Assembly (NCBI RefSeq): GCF_024204665.1
Contig: NZ_CP100355.1
Span: 1,407,451 to 1,471,450, forward strand
Length of the DNA stretch: 64,000 nucleotides
Reading direction: 5' to 3'
Source: Natronosalvus rutilus
Lineage (GTDB): Archaea > Halobacteriota > Halobacteria > Halobacteriales > Natrialbaceae
Positions 1 through 8,913 of this stretch are shown here, piece after piece. Within the stretch, counting starts at the first letter, position 1. Each line of letters begins with the position of its first letter. Both the position numbers and the translations under genes were made by a program. The notes under the pieces were generated by a model. That model worked only from the letters and a program-made list of their open reading frames with translations, had not been told where the DNA came from and ran no database searches.

Positions 1-98
1 GCGTGCTGACCGGGCGCGGCTACGGCGGTAGGGGCGACGTTCCGTCAGCGCCGGTCGTCGACCGCGAGGACCTCGAGTCGACACTCGAGTCCGCGTGA
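1..98 (+). CDS. C-terminal fragment of an unidentified protein (cut by window edge)
   Basis: An open frame with codons starting at position 3 runs without stops to a TGA at 96-98. Third positions are almost all G or C, as in real genes of this genome. The readable tail contains GRGYGGRGD followed by an acidic end. Too little is present to name the family. Confidence 0.5.
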   Translation, partial: VLTGRGYGGRGDVPSAPVVDREDLESTLESA

Positions 99-234
99 CG
101 CTCGGTCTCGAATCGGTACTCGACCTCGAGTGAGGTCCTGTCGACGACGGTCCCGAGCGGGTAACGGCGCTACGGAGGGCCGCCGTAAGAGAGCGTACAT
201 AATACTCTTATTACCGGACGGTGTACGCCCGGGT

Positions 235-528
235 ATGGCAGACAAACCGACCTCCGGTGAAATTTTCGGAGTCCCGTACAACTTCGAGCGACCGAGTTTC
301 GGCCGAATGCTCTCGTCGTACTGGCAACCCGGTAAAGGAATGCTCGTCGAGAAGCCCTTCGGCGTCGGCTACACGCTCAACCTGGCCAACTGGCGGTCCT
401 GGATCGTCGTCCTCATCACGGGCGCGTTGCTCTGGCAGGAACAGTCGCCGTCGTCGGACTCGGACTCTGATTCGGACTCGGCGATCGATCCGGTCGAAGT
501 GATCGTCGACGACGAGAGCGACGACTGA
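235..528 (+). CDS. DUF5808 family protein
   Basis: A 97-residue protein of unknown function. Residues about 8-55 resemble the DUF5808 domain found in haloarchaea and some bacteria: GVPYNFERPS, then a W-rich segment, then FGVGYTLNLAN. A hydrophobic stretch (WIVVLITGALLW) could be a single membrane segment. The tail is a short Ser-Asp repeat and an acidic end. The ATG at 235 is preferred over an upstream in-frame ATG at 130 because the extra residues are Arg-rich and atypical, and an AT-rich TATA-like stretch lies at 196-205. DUF5808 recognition is from memory of the family consensus. No function is proposed. Confidence 0.75.
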   Translation: MADKPTSGEIFGVPYNFERPSFGRMLSSYWQPGKGMLVEKPFGVGYTLNLANWRSWIVVLITGALLWQEQSPSSDSDSDSDSAIDPVEVIVDDESDD

Positions 529-734
529 GCGGTCTCCAGTAGCACTTTTCGACCGTTTCCGTTCGCCTGAGTTGCGGGTTCGAGCATCAGCCATGACGCT
601 CGAACCTCGACCCTCGGACCTCAACCCTCGAACCGCGCGCTTGGAACCTTAAGTCTCTCTCCCCGGATTTCGAATTCGAATTCGACGACCTCGTGCGCCT
701 GTTCTCTCCTTTCTCTTCCCCGGCGCGCGTCGAC
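529..734. repeat. Intergenic with five tandem heptamers (600-634)
   Basis: Positions 600-634 consist of five back-to-back 7-mers with consensus TCGAACC (TCGAACC, TCGACCC, TCGGACC, TCAACCC, TCGAACC). Further on, 669-683 repeats TTCGAA twice. The gap lies between the ends of the DUF5808 gene and the convergent lipoate ligase gene. No ORF is supported here. Confidence 0.7.
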
Positions 735-1556
735 TCAGGCCTCGAGCGCGCGGTCGCAAACCCAGCCCTCGGCACCGAACTTCCGCTCGGCCAGGTCGGC
801 CGCGGCCTCGAGTTCCCCGTCCCGCCACTCGCCCTCTTCGGCGTCACACCACTCTCCGAGCGCGCTGGCGAGACAGTCGACGGCCTCCTCGCGGTCGATT
901 CCCGCCTGCTCGCGGATGCTCGTGACGCGGTCTGTAAACGTTTGCGGCTCGATGTCCGCGGCAAAGACGCCGACGTGAGTTTCGGGCTCGAGGTCGAAGC
1001 TCAGCGAGCCATGCTGGATGACGACGTCGCGCTGGCGGTACTGGGCGTTGCCACTGATCTTCTTCGTCTCGGACTCGCTCGCAGGGGCCACTACGTCGTG
1101 AGCAGGGTGAATGTCCCGGAGGTAACACGAGGGGCGGTAGATGGCCTCCTGTTTCGCCCCCGCGAAGTCGGCGTCGACGCCCATCCGCGAGAACGCCTCC
1201 AGGATGGGTTCACAGAACATGGCGTAACAGTCCATCAGGTCGCCGGGGACTTCCGCGGCCGGGGCGACGATGGTGTAGGAGATGTCCGCGACGGAATCGT
1301 GGTAGATGCCGCCACCGCCGGTCTGGCGTCGGGTGACGTCAACCCCGTGCTCTTCGCAAAAGTCCCAGTCGACGGTGTCGGGTTCTTGCTGGTAGCCCAG
1401 CGAGAGCGTGCTGGGCTCCCAGTCGTAGACCCGAACGGTGCGCAGGTCGTCCTCGAGCGCCGTCTGCGCGGCGATTTCCTCGAGGGACATCTGGGTCGCT
1501 CCGTCCCTGGGGTCGTCCTTGATCAGGCGCCACTCGCGGTCGGCGAGGTCGGTCAT
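735..1556 (-). CDS. lplA: Lipoate-protein ligase A family protein
   Basis: A 273-residue member of the biotin/lipoate ligase fold. It would attach lipoate to E2 or GcvH domains in the cytoplasm through a lipoyl-AMP intermediate. Residues 76-87 (RRQTGGGGIYHD) match the family's RRxTGGGxxxHD motif, and 166-175 (KISGNAQYRQ) supply the expected adenylate-binding lysine. The start at 1556 gives the usual haloarchaeal N-terminus (MTDLADREWRLI). An in-frame ATG at 1622 is possible, because the shared divergent promoter region with the metal transporter lies just beyond it. Octanoyltransferase or a related ligase specificity cannot be excluded from sequence alone. Confidence 0.85.
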   Translation of the reverse strand: MTDLADREWRLIKDDPRDGATQMSLEEIAAQTALEDDLRTVRVYDWEPSTLSLGYQQEPDTVDWDFCEEHGVDVTRRQTGGGGIYHDSVADISYTIVAPAAEVPGDLMDCYAMFCEPILEAFSRMGVDADFAGAKQEAIYRPSCYLRDIHPAHDVVAPASESETKKISGNAQYRQRDVVIQHGSLSFDLEPETHVGVFAADIEPQTFTDRVTSIREQAGIDREEAVDCLASALGEWCDAEEGEWRDGELEAAADLAERKFGAEGWVCDRALEA

Positions 1557-1648
1557 ACCCGTGTGCTCGTCGGCCACCGAGAAATGGATTCCGACGTGCG
1601 GGCACCGTCGACGGTCGACCATCGACGAATCCTCACACAAGCATCTGA

Positions 1649-1664
1649 TTTAGACTCGTCTAAA
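1649..1664. promoter_or_regulatory. Palindromic operator, DtxR/MntR/SirR-like
   Basis: TTTAGACTCGTCTAAA is a perfect inverted repeat with 7-bp arms and a 2-bp centre. It lies between the divergent lplA and znuA-like genes and about 20 bp upstream of the znuA-like TATA box. TTAG...CTAA palindromes are typical of DtxR-family metalloregulators in archaea, so metal-responsive control of the importer is likely. The identity of the regulator is inferred. Confidence 0.65.
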
Positions 1665-1686
1665 AATAGGGTTCAGTAGTAACTAC

Positions 1687-1692
1687 TTTATA
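1687..1692 (+). promoter_or_regulatory. TATA box of the metal ABC importer operon
   Basis: TTTATA is centred about 27 nt upstream of the ATG at 1717, implying a leaderless transcript. A second palindrome, AGTAGT-A-ACTACT (1675-1687), abuts it where the BRE would lie. Confidence 0.65.
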
Positions 1693-1716
1693 GTTCGTGG
1701 GTGCTACGTCACGACA

Positions 1717-2781
1717 ATGAGCGAGCGATCACGGTCGACAGACGGACGCTCGATATCCCGCCGTCAGGCACTCGCGAGCGGCGCTGGCGTCCTCGTCGCC
1801 GGAAGCGCGGGCTGTCTCGCGGGCGTCAGAGGAAGTCCGTCGGGGAGCGAGGACGGATCGCCGGTCGTCGCGGCGTCGTTTTTCAGCTTCTACGATTTCG
1901 GACGCAAGGTAGCCGAGAACACGCCTGTCCAGCTGACAAACCTGGTTCCGACGGGCCTCCACGGTCACGGCTGGGAGCCCGATGCGAGCATCACGCGCGA
2001 CATCATCGAAGCGGACGCGTTCATCCACGTCGGCGCCAACTTCCAGCCCTGGGCCGACCGGGCGATTCAGACCCTTGAGGACGACGGGGTCGACACGGCC
2101 TTGATCAACGCCCGCGAGGGCGTCGAACTGGTCTCGCTGGCGGCCAGCCTGGACCCGGAAGAGGAGGGCGTCGGCGACGGACGAGGTAAAGATCCACACT
2201 TCTGGCTCGATCCACAGCGTGCGAAGCGCTCCGTCGACAACATCGCCAACGGCCTGATCGAGGTCGCGCCCGACCACGAAGAGACTCTTCGCGAGAACGC
2301 CGAGGCGTACAAGGCGGACGTCCTGGACCGGATCGACGCGGATTACGAACGAATCTTCGAGACGGCCTCGCAGGACGTGGTCCAGCTCGCGGCTCACAAC
2401 GCCTTTCAGTACGTCGGCGTTCGCTACGGCGTCGAGATGCGCCCGCTGGTCACGAACCTCGCCGCGAGCGGGAACGTGGCGCCGAGCGACATCGTCGCGG
2501 CCAAGGAGACCATCGAGGAGAACGACATCGAGTACATCGGCGCCGCGGTCTTCGAGACGCGCAAGCCGGCCGAACAGTTGCTCGCAGAGACGCCCGTCGA
2601 GGCCTACTTCCCCGTGACGCCGTACGCCGGCGTCTACGAGGAGTGGGTCGATGCGGGCTGGGGCTACGAGGAGATCGCGTACAACATCAACATGCCCACG
2701 TTCAGCGTCGTCCTCGGCAACGAATCGCCGGACGAGGCCGGACCGGACGGCTGGGCTGACGAATGGCGAAACTTCGAGTGA
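1717..2781 (+). CDS. znuA: Zinc/manganese ABC transporter substrate-binding lipoprotein
   Basis: A 354-residue TroA/ZnuA-fold protein that captures Zn2+ or Mn2+ outside the membrane. The N-terminus has a twin-arginine motif (SRRQAL, 14-19) and a lipobox ending at Cys33 (SAGC), so it is probably Tat-exported and lipid-anchored. Expected metal ligands are visible: His in GLHGHGWEPD (about 80-89), His161 in DPHFWLDPQ, His in AHNAFQYVG, and acidic residues in the C-terminal lobe. It heads a three-gene operon with the ATPase and permease. The promoter carries a metal-type palindrome. Zn versus Mn cannot be decided from sequence. Confidence 0.92.
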   Translation: MSERSRSTDGRSISRRQALASGAGVLVAGSAGCLAGVRGSPSGSEDGSPVVAASFFSFYDFGRKVAENTPVQLTNLVPTGLHGHGWEPDASITRDIIEADAFIHVGANFQPWADRAIQTLEDDGVDTALINAREGVELVSLAASLDPEEEGVGDGRGKDPHFWLDPQRAKRSVDNIANGLIEVAPDHEETLRENAEAYKADVLDRIDADYERIFETASQDVVQLAAHNAFQYVGVRYGVEMRPLVTNLAASGNVAPSDIVAAKETIEENDIEYIGAAVFETRKPAEQLLAETPVEAYFPVTPYAGVYEEWVDAGWGYEEIAYNINMPTFSVVLGNESPDEAGPDGWADEWRNFE

Positions 2782-2786
2782 GACAC

Positions 2787-3572
2787 ATGCGAACTACAGC
2801 TAATCAGGAGGCGCAGACGAACTCCGCCGACCCAAGTACGCCCGTCATCGAACTGTCCGAGGTCGACTTCGGGTACACGTCCACCCCGGTCGTCGAGGAC
2901 GTCTCGCTTCGTGTCGACCCCGGCGAGTACGTCGCCGTCGTCGGCCCGAACGGCTCCGGAAAGTCGACGCTCATGCGACTCGCACTCGGCTTGCTCCGAC
3001 CGGACCGGGGCACCGCACGGCTGTTCGACCAACCCGCCCACCGATTCGACGACGGCGCTCGAGTCGGCTACGTCGCCCAGCGGGCGAGCGCCTCGACGGA
3101 GATGCCGATCACGGTTCGCGAGGTCGTGAAGATGGGCCGGTTTCCGCACGTTCGCTTCGGCCGACTCGACGAGGCGGACTGGGCAATCGTCGACCGTGCC
3201 CTCGAGACGGTCGGGATGCACGCGTTCGCCGGCCGGCGGATCACGAACCTCTCCGGGGGTCAGCGTCAGCGGGCGTTCATCGCGCGGGCGCTCGCGGGCG
3301 AAGCGGACCTGCTCGTCCTGGACGAGCCGACCGTCGGCGTTGACGCCGAATCGGTCGAGGCGTTCTACGAACTGCTCGAGTCGCTCAACGACTCGGGAAT
3401 CACCGTCCTCCTGATCGAACACGACCTGGGCGCGGTGACCGCTCACGCCGATCGGATCGTCTGTCTCAACCGCGAGGTGTACTTCGACGGGACGGCGGAC
3501 GCGTTCGTCGAGAGCGACGCGCTCGGCCGAGCGTTCGGGGCGGCAGCGGCCATCGTGGGTGACCGCCGATGA
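2787..3572 (+). CDS. znuC: Zinc/manganese ABC transporter ATP-binding protein
   Basis: A 261-residue ABC ATPase that powers metal import. It shows Walker A (GPNGSGKST, 53-61), the Q-loop region, the signature LSGGQRQR, Walker B LLVLDEP and the switch His in LLIEHD. The ATG at 2787 was chosen because it lies 5 nt after the znuA stop. An in-frame ATG at 2763 would overlap znuA and add eight non-conserved residues. It is followed by the permease with a 4-nt ATGA overlap, indicating translational coupling. Confidence 0.92.
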   Translation: MRTTANQEAQTNSADPSTPVIELSEVDFGYTSTPVVEDVSLRVDPGEYVAVVGPNGSGKSTLMRLALGLLRPDRGTARLFDQPAHRFDDGARVGYVAQRASASTEMPITVREVVKMGRFPHVRFGRLDEADWAIVDRALETVGMHAFAGRRITNLSGGQRQRAFIARALAGEADLLVLDEPTVGVDAESVEAFYELLESLNDSGITVLLIEHDLGAVTAHADRIVCLNREVYFDGTADAFVESDALGRAFGAAAAIVGDRR

Positions 3573-4606
3573 GCCGGTCGCTCGTCGGCCTGCTTGGGTC
3601 GAGCCCTCTCGACCCGCTGCAATCGGGGCCCGTCGACGTCGCCCTCGAGCCGCTGTACTGGCTGCTCGAGGCGTGGTACTGGCTCCTGTCCCAGCTGTAC
3701 TACGTGACGCGTCTCGAGATGATCCACCCCGAGTACGCGTTCATGCACCGGGCGATCCTGGTGGGGCTCTGCATCGGCGTGATGGCCCCGCTCATCGGCA
3801 CCTTCCTGGTCCACCGCCAGCTCGCGCTCATCGGCGACGCCCTCGCACACACTGCGTTTGCGGGCGTCGCGGTCGGGCTGTTCATCAACGCGACCCTGTC
3901 ATTCTCGGTGTCGCCGTACCTGACGGCAATCGTCATCGCGGTGATCGCCGCGTTGCTGATCGAACTCATCTCGGAGTACACCGACGCCTACAACGACGTC
4001 TCGATGGCGATCGTCCTCTCGACGGGGTTCGCCCTCGGGACGGTGCTCATCAGCCTCAACGCGGGTGGGCTCACCGTGTCGATCGACCAGTACCTCTTCG
4101 GGAACCTCTCGACGGTGTCGGCCGAAAACACGGTCTTGCTGCTGGTGCTGTTCGCCGTCGTCGTCGGTACGGTCGCGCTCACCCGCAATCAACTGTTGTA
4201 CGTCACCTTCGACGAAGTGGCCGCCGAGGTCGCGGGGATTCCCGTGCGTTGGTACAATCGGGTGATGGTGATGCTCACTGCGCTGGTCGTCGTTGGCGCG
4301 ATGCAAATCATGGGCGTCATCCTCGTGGCAGCGATGCTGGTCGTCCCCGTCGCCGGCGCCTCGCAGGTCGCGCGAAGTTTTTCACAGGCGCTACTGACGT
4401 CGGTCGTCCTCGCCGAACTCGCCGTCGTCGTCGGCGTCGGGGTCGCGTATTACGCCGAGGCGACCGCCGGCGGCGTCGTTGTGCTGGTCGCCGTCGCCAT
4501 CTACGTCGGTTGCGTCGGCCTCGGCAAGTTCTTCGCCGGAAGCCACCGTGAGGAGTCGGCGCCAGACGTCGACGCGATCGACGGCGACGGGACTCCCCTC
4601 GAGTGA
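3569..4606 (+). CDS. znuB: Zinc/manganese ABC transporter permease
   Basis: A 345-residue polytopic membrane protein of the ZnuB/TroC family (ABC-3). Hydrophobic segments fill residues about 60-320, with conserved features such as the loop LALIGDALAHTAFAG and the helix pair around IMGVILVAAMLVVPVAGA. About 60 N-terminal residues precede the first core helix, including amphipathic YWLLEAWYWLLSQLYY, which is longer than in bacterial homologues. The tail is short and acidic. It overlaps the ATPase gene by 4 nt and completes the importer operon. Confidence 0.9.
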   Translation: MSRSLVGLLGSSPLDPLQSGPVDVALEPLYWLLEAWYWLLSQLYYVTRLEMIHPEYAFMHRAILVGLCIGVMAPLIGTFLVHRQLALIGDALAHTAFAGVAVGLFINATLSFSVSPYLTAIVIAVIAALLIELISEYTDAYNDVSMAIVLSTGFALGTVLISLNAGGLTVSIDQYLFGNLSTVSAENTVLLLVLFAVVVGTVALTRNQLLYVTFDEVAAEVAGIPVRWYNRVMVMLTALVVVGAMQIMGVILVAAMLVVPVAGASQVARSFSQALLTSVVLAELAVVVGVGVAYYAEATAGGVVVLVAVAIYVGCVGLGKFFAGSHREESAPDVDAIDGDGTPLE

Positions 4607-4684
4607 CGACTCGATCGCTGAACCTCGAACGCTCCCAGGTGGGCCACCCCGAACGGTTTCGCCCGGTCGCTCGACCACTATAGG

Positions 4685-4691
4685 TTTATAC
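4685..4691 (+). promoter_or_regulatory. TATA box of the HTH-PAS histidine kinase
   Basis: TTTATAC is centred 27 nt upstream of the ATG at 4715, which predicts a leaderless mRNA. Confidence 0.6.
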
Positions 4692-4714
4692 ACCTGGCTC
4701 TAGGTCTTGGCGTA

Positions 4715-7561
4715 ATGGAATCGCCAGGTTCGGCTCCGAACTGCACTCGAGCGGACGTCCAACGCGTGTTCTCGAAACTCGAGGACCCTTCGACGCCGAT
4801 TTCGGCCGCCGAAGTCGCCGACGAGCTGGAGTGCTCCCTGGAGTCTGCCCGTCGAACCCTGTCGAAACTCGTCGAACGAGGCACGCTCCGGACGAAGCAA
4901 ATCAACGAGTCGGCTCGCGTCTGGTGGCGCTCGAGCGACGCTGAGCGTCCCGATGGGCGAACGGATCGAGAGGAGTTCAGCGCTTTCGTCACCGCCGTCG
5001 AGGATTACGCCATCTTCATGCTCGACCCCGACGGCACCGTCGCCAGCTGGAACGACGGGGCGGAACGGATCAAGGGCTACGACGAAGCCGACATCGTCGG
5101 CGAGCACTTCTCCACGTTCTACACCGACGACGACACTGCCGCCGGCGTTCCCGAGCGAAATCTCGAGCGGGCGGCCGCCGCGGGCCGCGTCGAGGACGAG
5201 GGCTGGCGCGTTCGCGAGGACGGCTCCCTCTTCTGGGCCAACGTGACTATTACGGCACTCCACGACGACGAGGGGACGTTTCGTGGATTCACCAAGGTCA
5301 CTCGCGACATGACCGAGCGTCGGGAATACGAACAGCAACTCCGCCGGGAACGGGACTTCACCGCCCAGGTGCTCGAGACCGTCCCGGTCGGGATTCTCGT
5401 AAGCACGCCCGACGGCGACCTCACTCGGGCGAACAGACGAGTCCTGGACTGGCTTGGCGCCGAGGCGTCGTCGTTCACCGACCACGACCACGACCGCGAG
5501 ACGTGGGACGTCTACGATGCCGACGGCGAGCAGATCCCGTTCGAGGACTGGCCATTGATGCAGGTCGTCGAAACCGGCGAGCCAGTTTTCGGCTACCAGT
5601 GCCAGATCGACTCGCCGGCACGCGGTCGGCAGTGGGTCTCGATCAACGCCGCACCGATCGACGACGACGGCGACGACGAACGAGTCGTCTTCTCTGTCGA
5701 GGACGTCACCGAACAGCACGAACGCCAACAGCAACTCCGTCGCGAATCCGAACAGACCGAGCAACTCCTGCGGACGGCGCCGATCCCCATCGCCGTCTGG
5801 AACGCCGACGGGGAGACGGTGATGGCGAACCGGCGGGCCCAGGAAACCCTCGACGTTTCCGAACAGGAGTTTCTCGAAGATCCCGACGGCGCCGACCAGT
5901 GGGGACTCTACGATCCCAATGGGAACCCGCTCGACTCGAGCGAAACGCCGTCCGCGCGCACTGCGGCGACCGGCGAACCGGTCCGCAACGACGAAGTCGT
6001 CGTCGAAACGCCTGACGGCGATCGCATCCACCTGCACGTGAACGCCGCGCCGGTGCTAGATCCCGACGGAAACGTCGAACGAATCATCGTCGCCAGCGAG
6101 GACATCACCGACCTCAAGGACCGGGAACACCAGCTGGAGCGGCGGAAGTCGGAACTCGAGACCGAACTGAGCGAAATCCTCGGTCGAATCACCGACGCGT
6201 TCTACGCGCTCGACGACGAGTGGCGGTTCACGCACGTCAACGAGCGCGCGGAGGAGTTAATCGACTTCGAGGACCAGGGACTCGTCGGCGAGCACGTCTG
6301 GGAGGTCTTCGACTGGGTCGAGAACACGCAACTCCGCGAGGAGTACGAGCGGGCGATGGAGACGCAGGAACCGACTTCGTTCGAGTTCTACTATCCCGAC
6401 CCGCTGGACGCGTGGCTGGACATACACGTCTACCCGTCGGAAACGGGCCTCTCGGTCTACTTCCGAGACGTCACCGAACGGAAGGAACGCGAGCGCCAGC
6501 TCGAGGAGTCCGAACGGCGCTACCGCACGCTCGTCGAACACTTCCCGAACGGCGCCGTCGCGCTCGTCGACGAGCACCTCCGCTACCAGACGATCGGCGG
6601 CACGCCGCTCGACGGGGCGGACGTCGCGGTCGGGTCCGGATTCGACGAACCGATCCAGGACGTCCTCCCGGCGCCACTCGAGGACGAACTCGTGCCACGA
6701 TACGAGGCCGCGCTCGAGGGGGAGTCCAGCTCGTTCGAAATCGAACTCGGCGAGCAGGTCTACCAGCTCCAGACGGTTCCGATTCGCGACGACAGCGGGG
6801 AGGTCTTCGCCGCCCTCGGTATGTCCCAGGACATCACCGAGCGGCGAACGTACGAGCGAAAACTCGAGGCGTCGAACGAGCGCCTTGAGCAGTTCGCCTA
6901 CGCCGCCAGCCACGACCTCCAGGAACCCCTGCGGATGGTCTCGAGTTACCTGCAGTTGATCGAGCGCCGGTACGGCGACGCTTTCGACGAAGACGGCGAG
7001 GAATTCCTGGAATTCGCCGTCGACGGAGCCGAGCGCATGCGCGAGATGATCGACGGACTCCTCGAGTACTCCCGGGTGGAAACCCAGGGGAACGCGTTCG
7101 AGCCCGTCGACCTCGAGACGGTGCTCTCGGACGCACAGGCCGACCTCCGATTCCCGATCCAGGAAAGTGGGGCCGACGTCACGGCGGACTCACTTCCTCG
7201 CGTCGAGGGAGATCCGACCCAGTTGCGCCAGGTGTTCCAGAACCTGCTGAGCAACGCGATCGAGTACAGCGGCGACGAATCGCCCCGTGTGCACGTGACT
7301 GCCAAGCGAGCCGGTGACGTCTGGGAGGTGTCGGTTCGAGACGAGGGAATCGGTATGGATCCCGACGACACCGACCGGGTCTTCGAGGTGTTCCAGCGCC
7401 TCCACAGTCAGGAGGAACACGCGGGAACGGGGATCGGGCTCGCGCTCTGCCAACGGATCGTCGAGCGCCACGGCGGGACGATCCGGGCCGACTCGGAGCC
7501 GGGCGTCGGGACGACCTTTACCTTTACGCTCCCGGCGGCGGTCGGCGCTGACCAGGACTGA
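4715..7561 (+). CDS. Cytoplasmic multi-PAS sensor histidine kinase with N-terminal winged helix
   Basis: A 948-residue sensor kinase without membrane segments. Order: winged-helix-like segment (about 10-70), five PAS/PAC units (about 80-210, 215-335, 345-465, 480-600 and 605-720), HisKA with His733 in ASHDLQEPLRM, and an HATPase_c domain with its N box (QNLLSNAIEYS), G1 (DEGIGM) and G2 (GTGIGLALC). It probably senses an intracellular cue (redox, light or a small molecule) and autophosphorylates. No response regulator is adjacent. The nearest is at 20822, beside a kinase with a nearly identical H-box. The N-terminal DNA-binding-like domain on a kinase is less usual. Confidence 0.9.
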   Translation: MESPGSAPNCTRADVQRVFSKLEDPSTPISAAEVADELECSLESARRTLSKLVERGTLRTKQINESARVWWRSSDAERPDGRTDREEFSAFVTAVEDYAIFMLDPDGTVASWNDGAERIKGYDEADIVGEHFSTFYTDDDTAAGVPERNLERAAAAGRVEDEGWRVREDGSLFWANVTITALHDDEGTFRGFTKVTRDMTERREYEQQLRRERDFTAQVLETVPVGILVSTPDGDLTRANRRVLDWLGAEASSFTDHDHDRETWDVYDADGEQIPFEDWPLMQVVETGEPVFGYQCQIDSPARGRQWVSINAAPIDDDGDDERVVFSVEDVTEQHERQQQLRRESEQTEQLLRTAPIPIAVWNADGETVMANRRAQETLDVSEQEFLEDPDGADQWGLYDPNGNPLDSSETPSARTAATGEPVRNDEVVVETPDGDRIHLHVNAAPVLDPDGNVERIIVASEDITDLKDREHQLERRKSELETELSEILGRITDAFYALDDEWRFTHVNERAEELIDFEDQGLVGEHVWEVFDWVENTQLREEYERAMETQEPTSFEFYYPDPLDAWLDIHVYPSETGLSVYFRDVTERKERERQLEESERRYRTLVEHFPNGAVALVDEHLRYQTIGGTPLDGADVAVGSGFDEPIQDVLPAPLEDELVPRYEAALEGESSSFEIELGEQVYQLQTVPIRDDSGEVFAALGMSQDITERRTYERKLEASNERLEQFAYAASHDLQEPLRMVSSYLQLIERRYGDAFDEDGEEFLEFAVDGAERMREMIDGLLEYSRVETQGNAFEPVDLETVLSDAQADLRFPIQESGADVTADSLPRVEGDPTQLRQVFQNLLSNAIEYSGDESPRVHVTAKRAGDVWEVSVRDEGIGMDPDDTDRVFEVFQRLHSQEEHAGTGIGLALCQRIVERHGGTIRADSEPGVGTTFTFTLPAAVGADQD

Positions 7562-7903
7562 ACGGGCGTCGTCGCTCTCGCAACGGGGTCTTTTCTCGCA
7601 ACGAGAGTTTTTCTCTCGCGATGAAACCTCTCTCCCGCAACGGAACCTCTTTTCGGCGACGAATCCCGGTGATCAGCCGTTCGATCGAATTGTCGTTCCC
7701 GCTCACTGAGCTACGGCCTTGTCGGTCCACACGGCTCTTGAGCCTCGAGAGCCGGTAACCTGGGCGCTCCTCCGCGAGTCGCTCGACGAGCCACGACTAC
7801 CGAGGATTCGGAATTTCATACAGTTACATACGGTTTATCAGGTGGCACCCGAACCGCTCGAGCGGTTGTGAGCACTTTTACGTCCACGGCGGCTACGGCG
7901 CCC
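7562..7903. repeat. Intergenic with four degenerate T-tract repeats (7577-7653)
   Basis: Four imperfect tandem units of 18-22 nt occupy 7577-7653, beginning CTCGCAACGGGGTCTTTT. Three of the four end in T-runs, which could act as terminators for the kinase gene. Downstream, TTTATC at 7834-7839 is a plausible TATA box for the RIO2 gene. No ORF is supported. Confidence 0.6.
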
Positions 7904-8806
7904 ATGGTGCGGAACGTCGCCGAGCTGTTGGCGGAACTCGAGTCCGAGGACTTCTATCTCCTCTCGGGAATCGAGCAGGGAATGCGCTTCTCGGAGTGGG
8001 TCCAGCGCGAGAAGCTATCGAACTTCTCGGGACTCACCCCTGAAGAGGTGGACTACCGCCTCGAGCGCTGTCTCAAGCGCGGGCTAGTAGAGAAGAAGAC
8101 GATCCAGTACGAGGGGTACACCCTCCAGTTCGAGGGCTACGACGCCCTCGCCCTTCGTGCACTCGTCGAGCGCGATACGATCTCGGAGTTCGGCGCCCCG
8201 CTGGGCGTCGGCAAGGAGAGCGACGTCTACGAGGTCAAATCCTACAAGCCGCTAGCCCTGAAGTACCACCGAGAGGGCTATACCAACTTCCGGGAGGTCA
8301 ACCGCGAGCGCGATTACACCTCGGAAAATCAGCACGTGTCCTGGCTCTACACCGCCCGGAAAGCGGCTGAACGGGAGTTTGACGCCCTCGAGACGCTGTA
8401 CCCCGACGTCTCGGTGCCTCAGCCGATCGACCAGAACCGACACGCCATCGTGATGGAGAAGATGCCAGGGGTGGAACTCTCGCGAACCCGATTCGAGGAC
8501 GACCAGGTGCTGGGAGTGCTGGAGTTACTCTTGCGAGAACTCTCATGCGCGTACGAGGAGGGGTACGTCCACGCGGACATGAGCGAGTACAACGTGTTCG
8601 TCGCCGAGGAGGGGGTGACGATCTTCGACTGGCCGCAGGCGGTGCCGACCGATCACGAACACGCTCGCGAGTTCCTGGATCGCGACCTCACGAATCTGGT
8701 GGGGTACTTCCGGCGGAAATATCCGTCAGTCGTGCCTGAGGACCTCGAGAGCGACGCGATTGCTGCTGAGATCGCCACCGGAGAGTTCGACTCATTGTCG
8801 GCGTAG
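7904..8806 (+). CDS. rio2: RIO2-type serine/threonine protein kinase
   Basis: A 300-residue archaeal RIO2 kinase/ATPase, known to act in maturation of the small ribosomal subunit. An N-terminal winged helix (1-80; EDFYLLSGIEQGMRFSEW) precedes the kinase core, which has GVGKESDVYEV as nucleotide loop, LKYHREG with the ATP lysine, the catalytic loop HADMSEYNVFV and the metal-binding IFDWPQ. The ATG at 7904 matches the family N-terminus (MVRNVAEL). However, a TATA-like TTTATC at 7834-7839 is better spaced for a leaderless in-frame GTG at 7868, which would add 12 residues. The start is therefore uncertain. Confidence 0.9.
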   Translation: MVRNVAELLAELESEDFYLLSGIEQGMRFSEWVQREKLSNFSGLTPEEVDYRLERCLKRGLVEKKTIQYEGYTLQFEGYDALALRALVERDTISEFGAPLGVGKESDVYEVKSYKPLALKYHREGYTNFREVNRERDYTSENQHVSWLYTARKAAEREFDALETLYPDVSVPQPIDQNRHAIVMEKMPGVELSRTRFEDDQVLGVLELLLRELSCAYEEGYVHADMSEYNVFVAEEGVTIFDWPQAVPTDHEHAREFLDRDLTNLVGYFRRKYPSVVPEDLESDAIAAEIATGEFDSLSA

Positions 8807-8913
8807 GATGTGATACACCCTATGGTGCTATAGGTAATCTGCCCATCGCTCGAAGTATCGCCGTCGCAGACGCTGCGTGAATGCTCTTCAACCCCCTTCG
8901 AGTCCGAAACCGC

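Noticed and set aside
4700-6037. 445-codon ORF antisense to the PAS kinase
   Set aside because: Antisense shadow created by GC-rich third positions; the plus-strand kinase domains are unambiguous.
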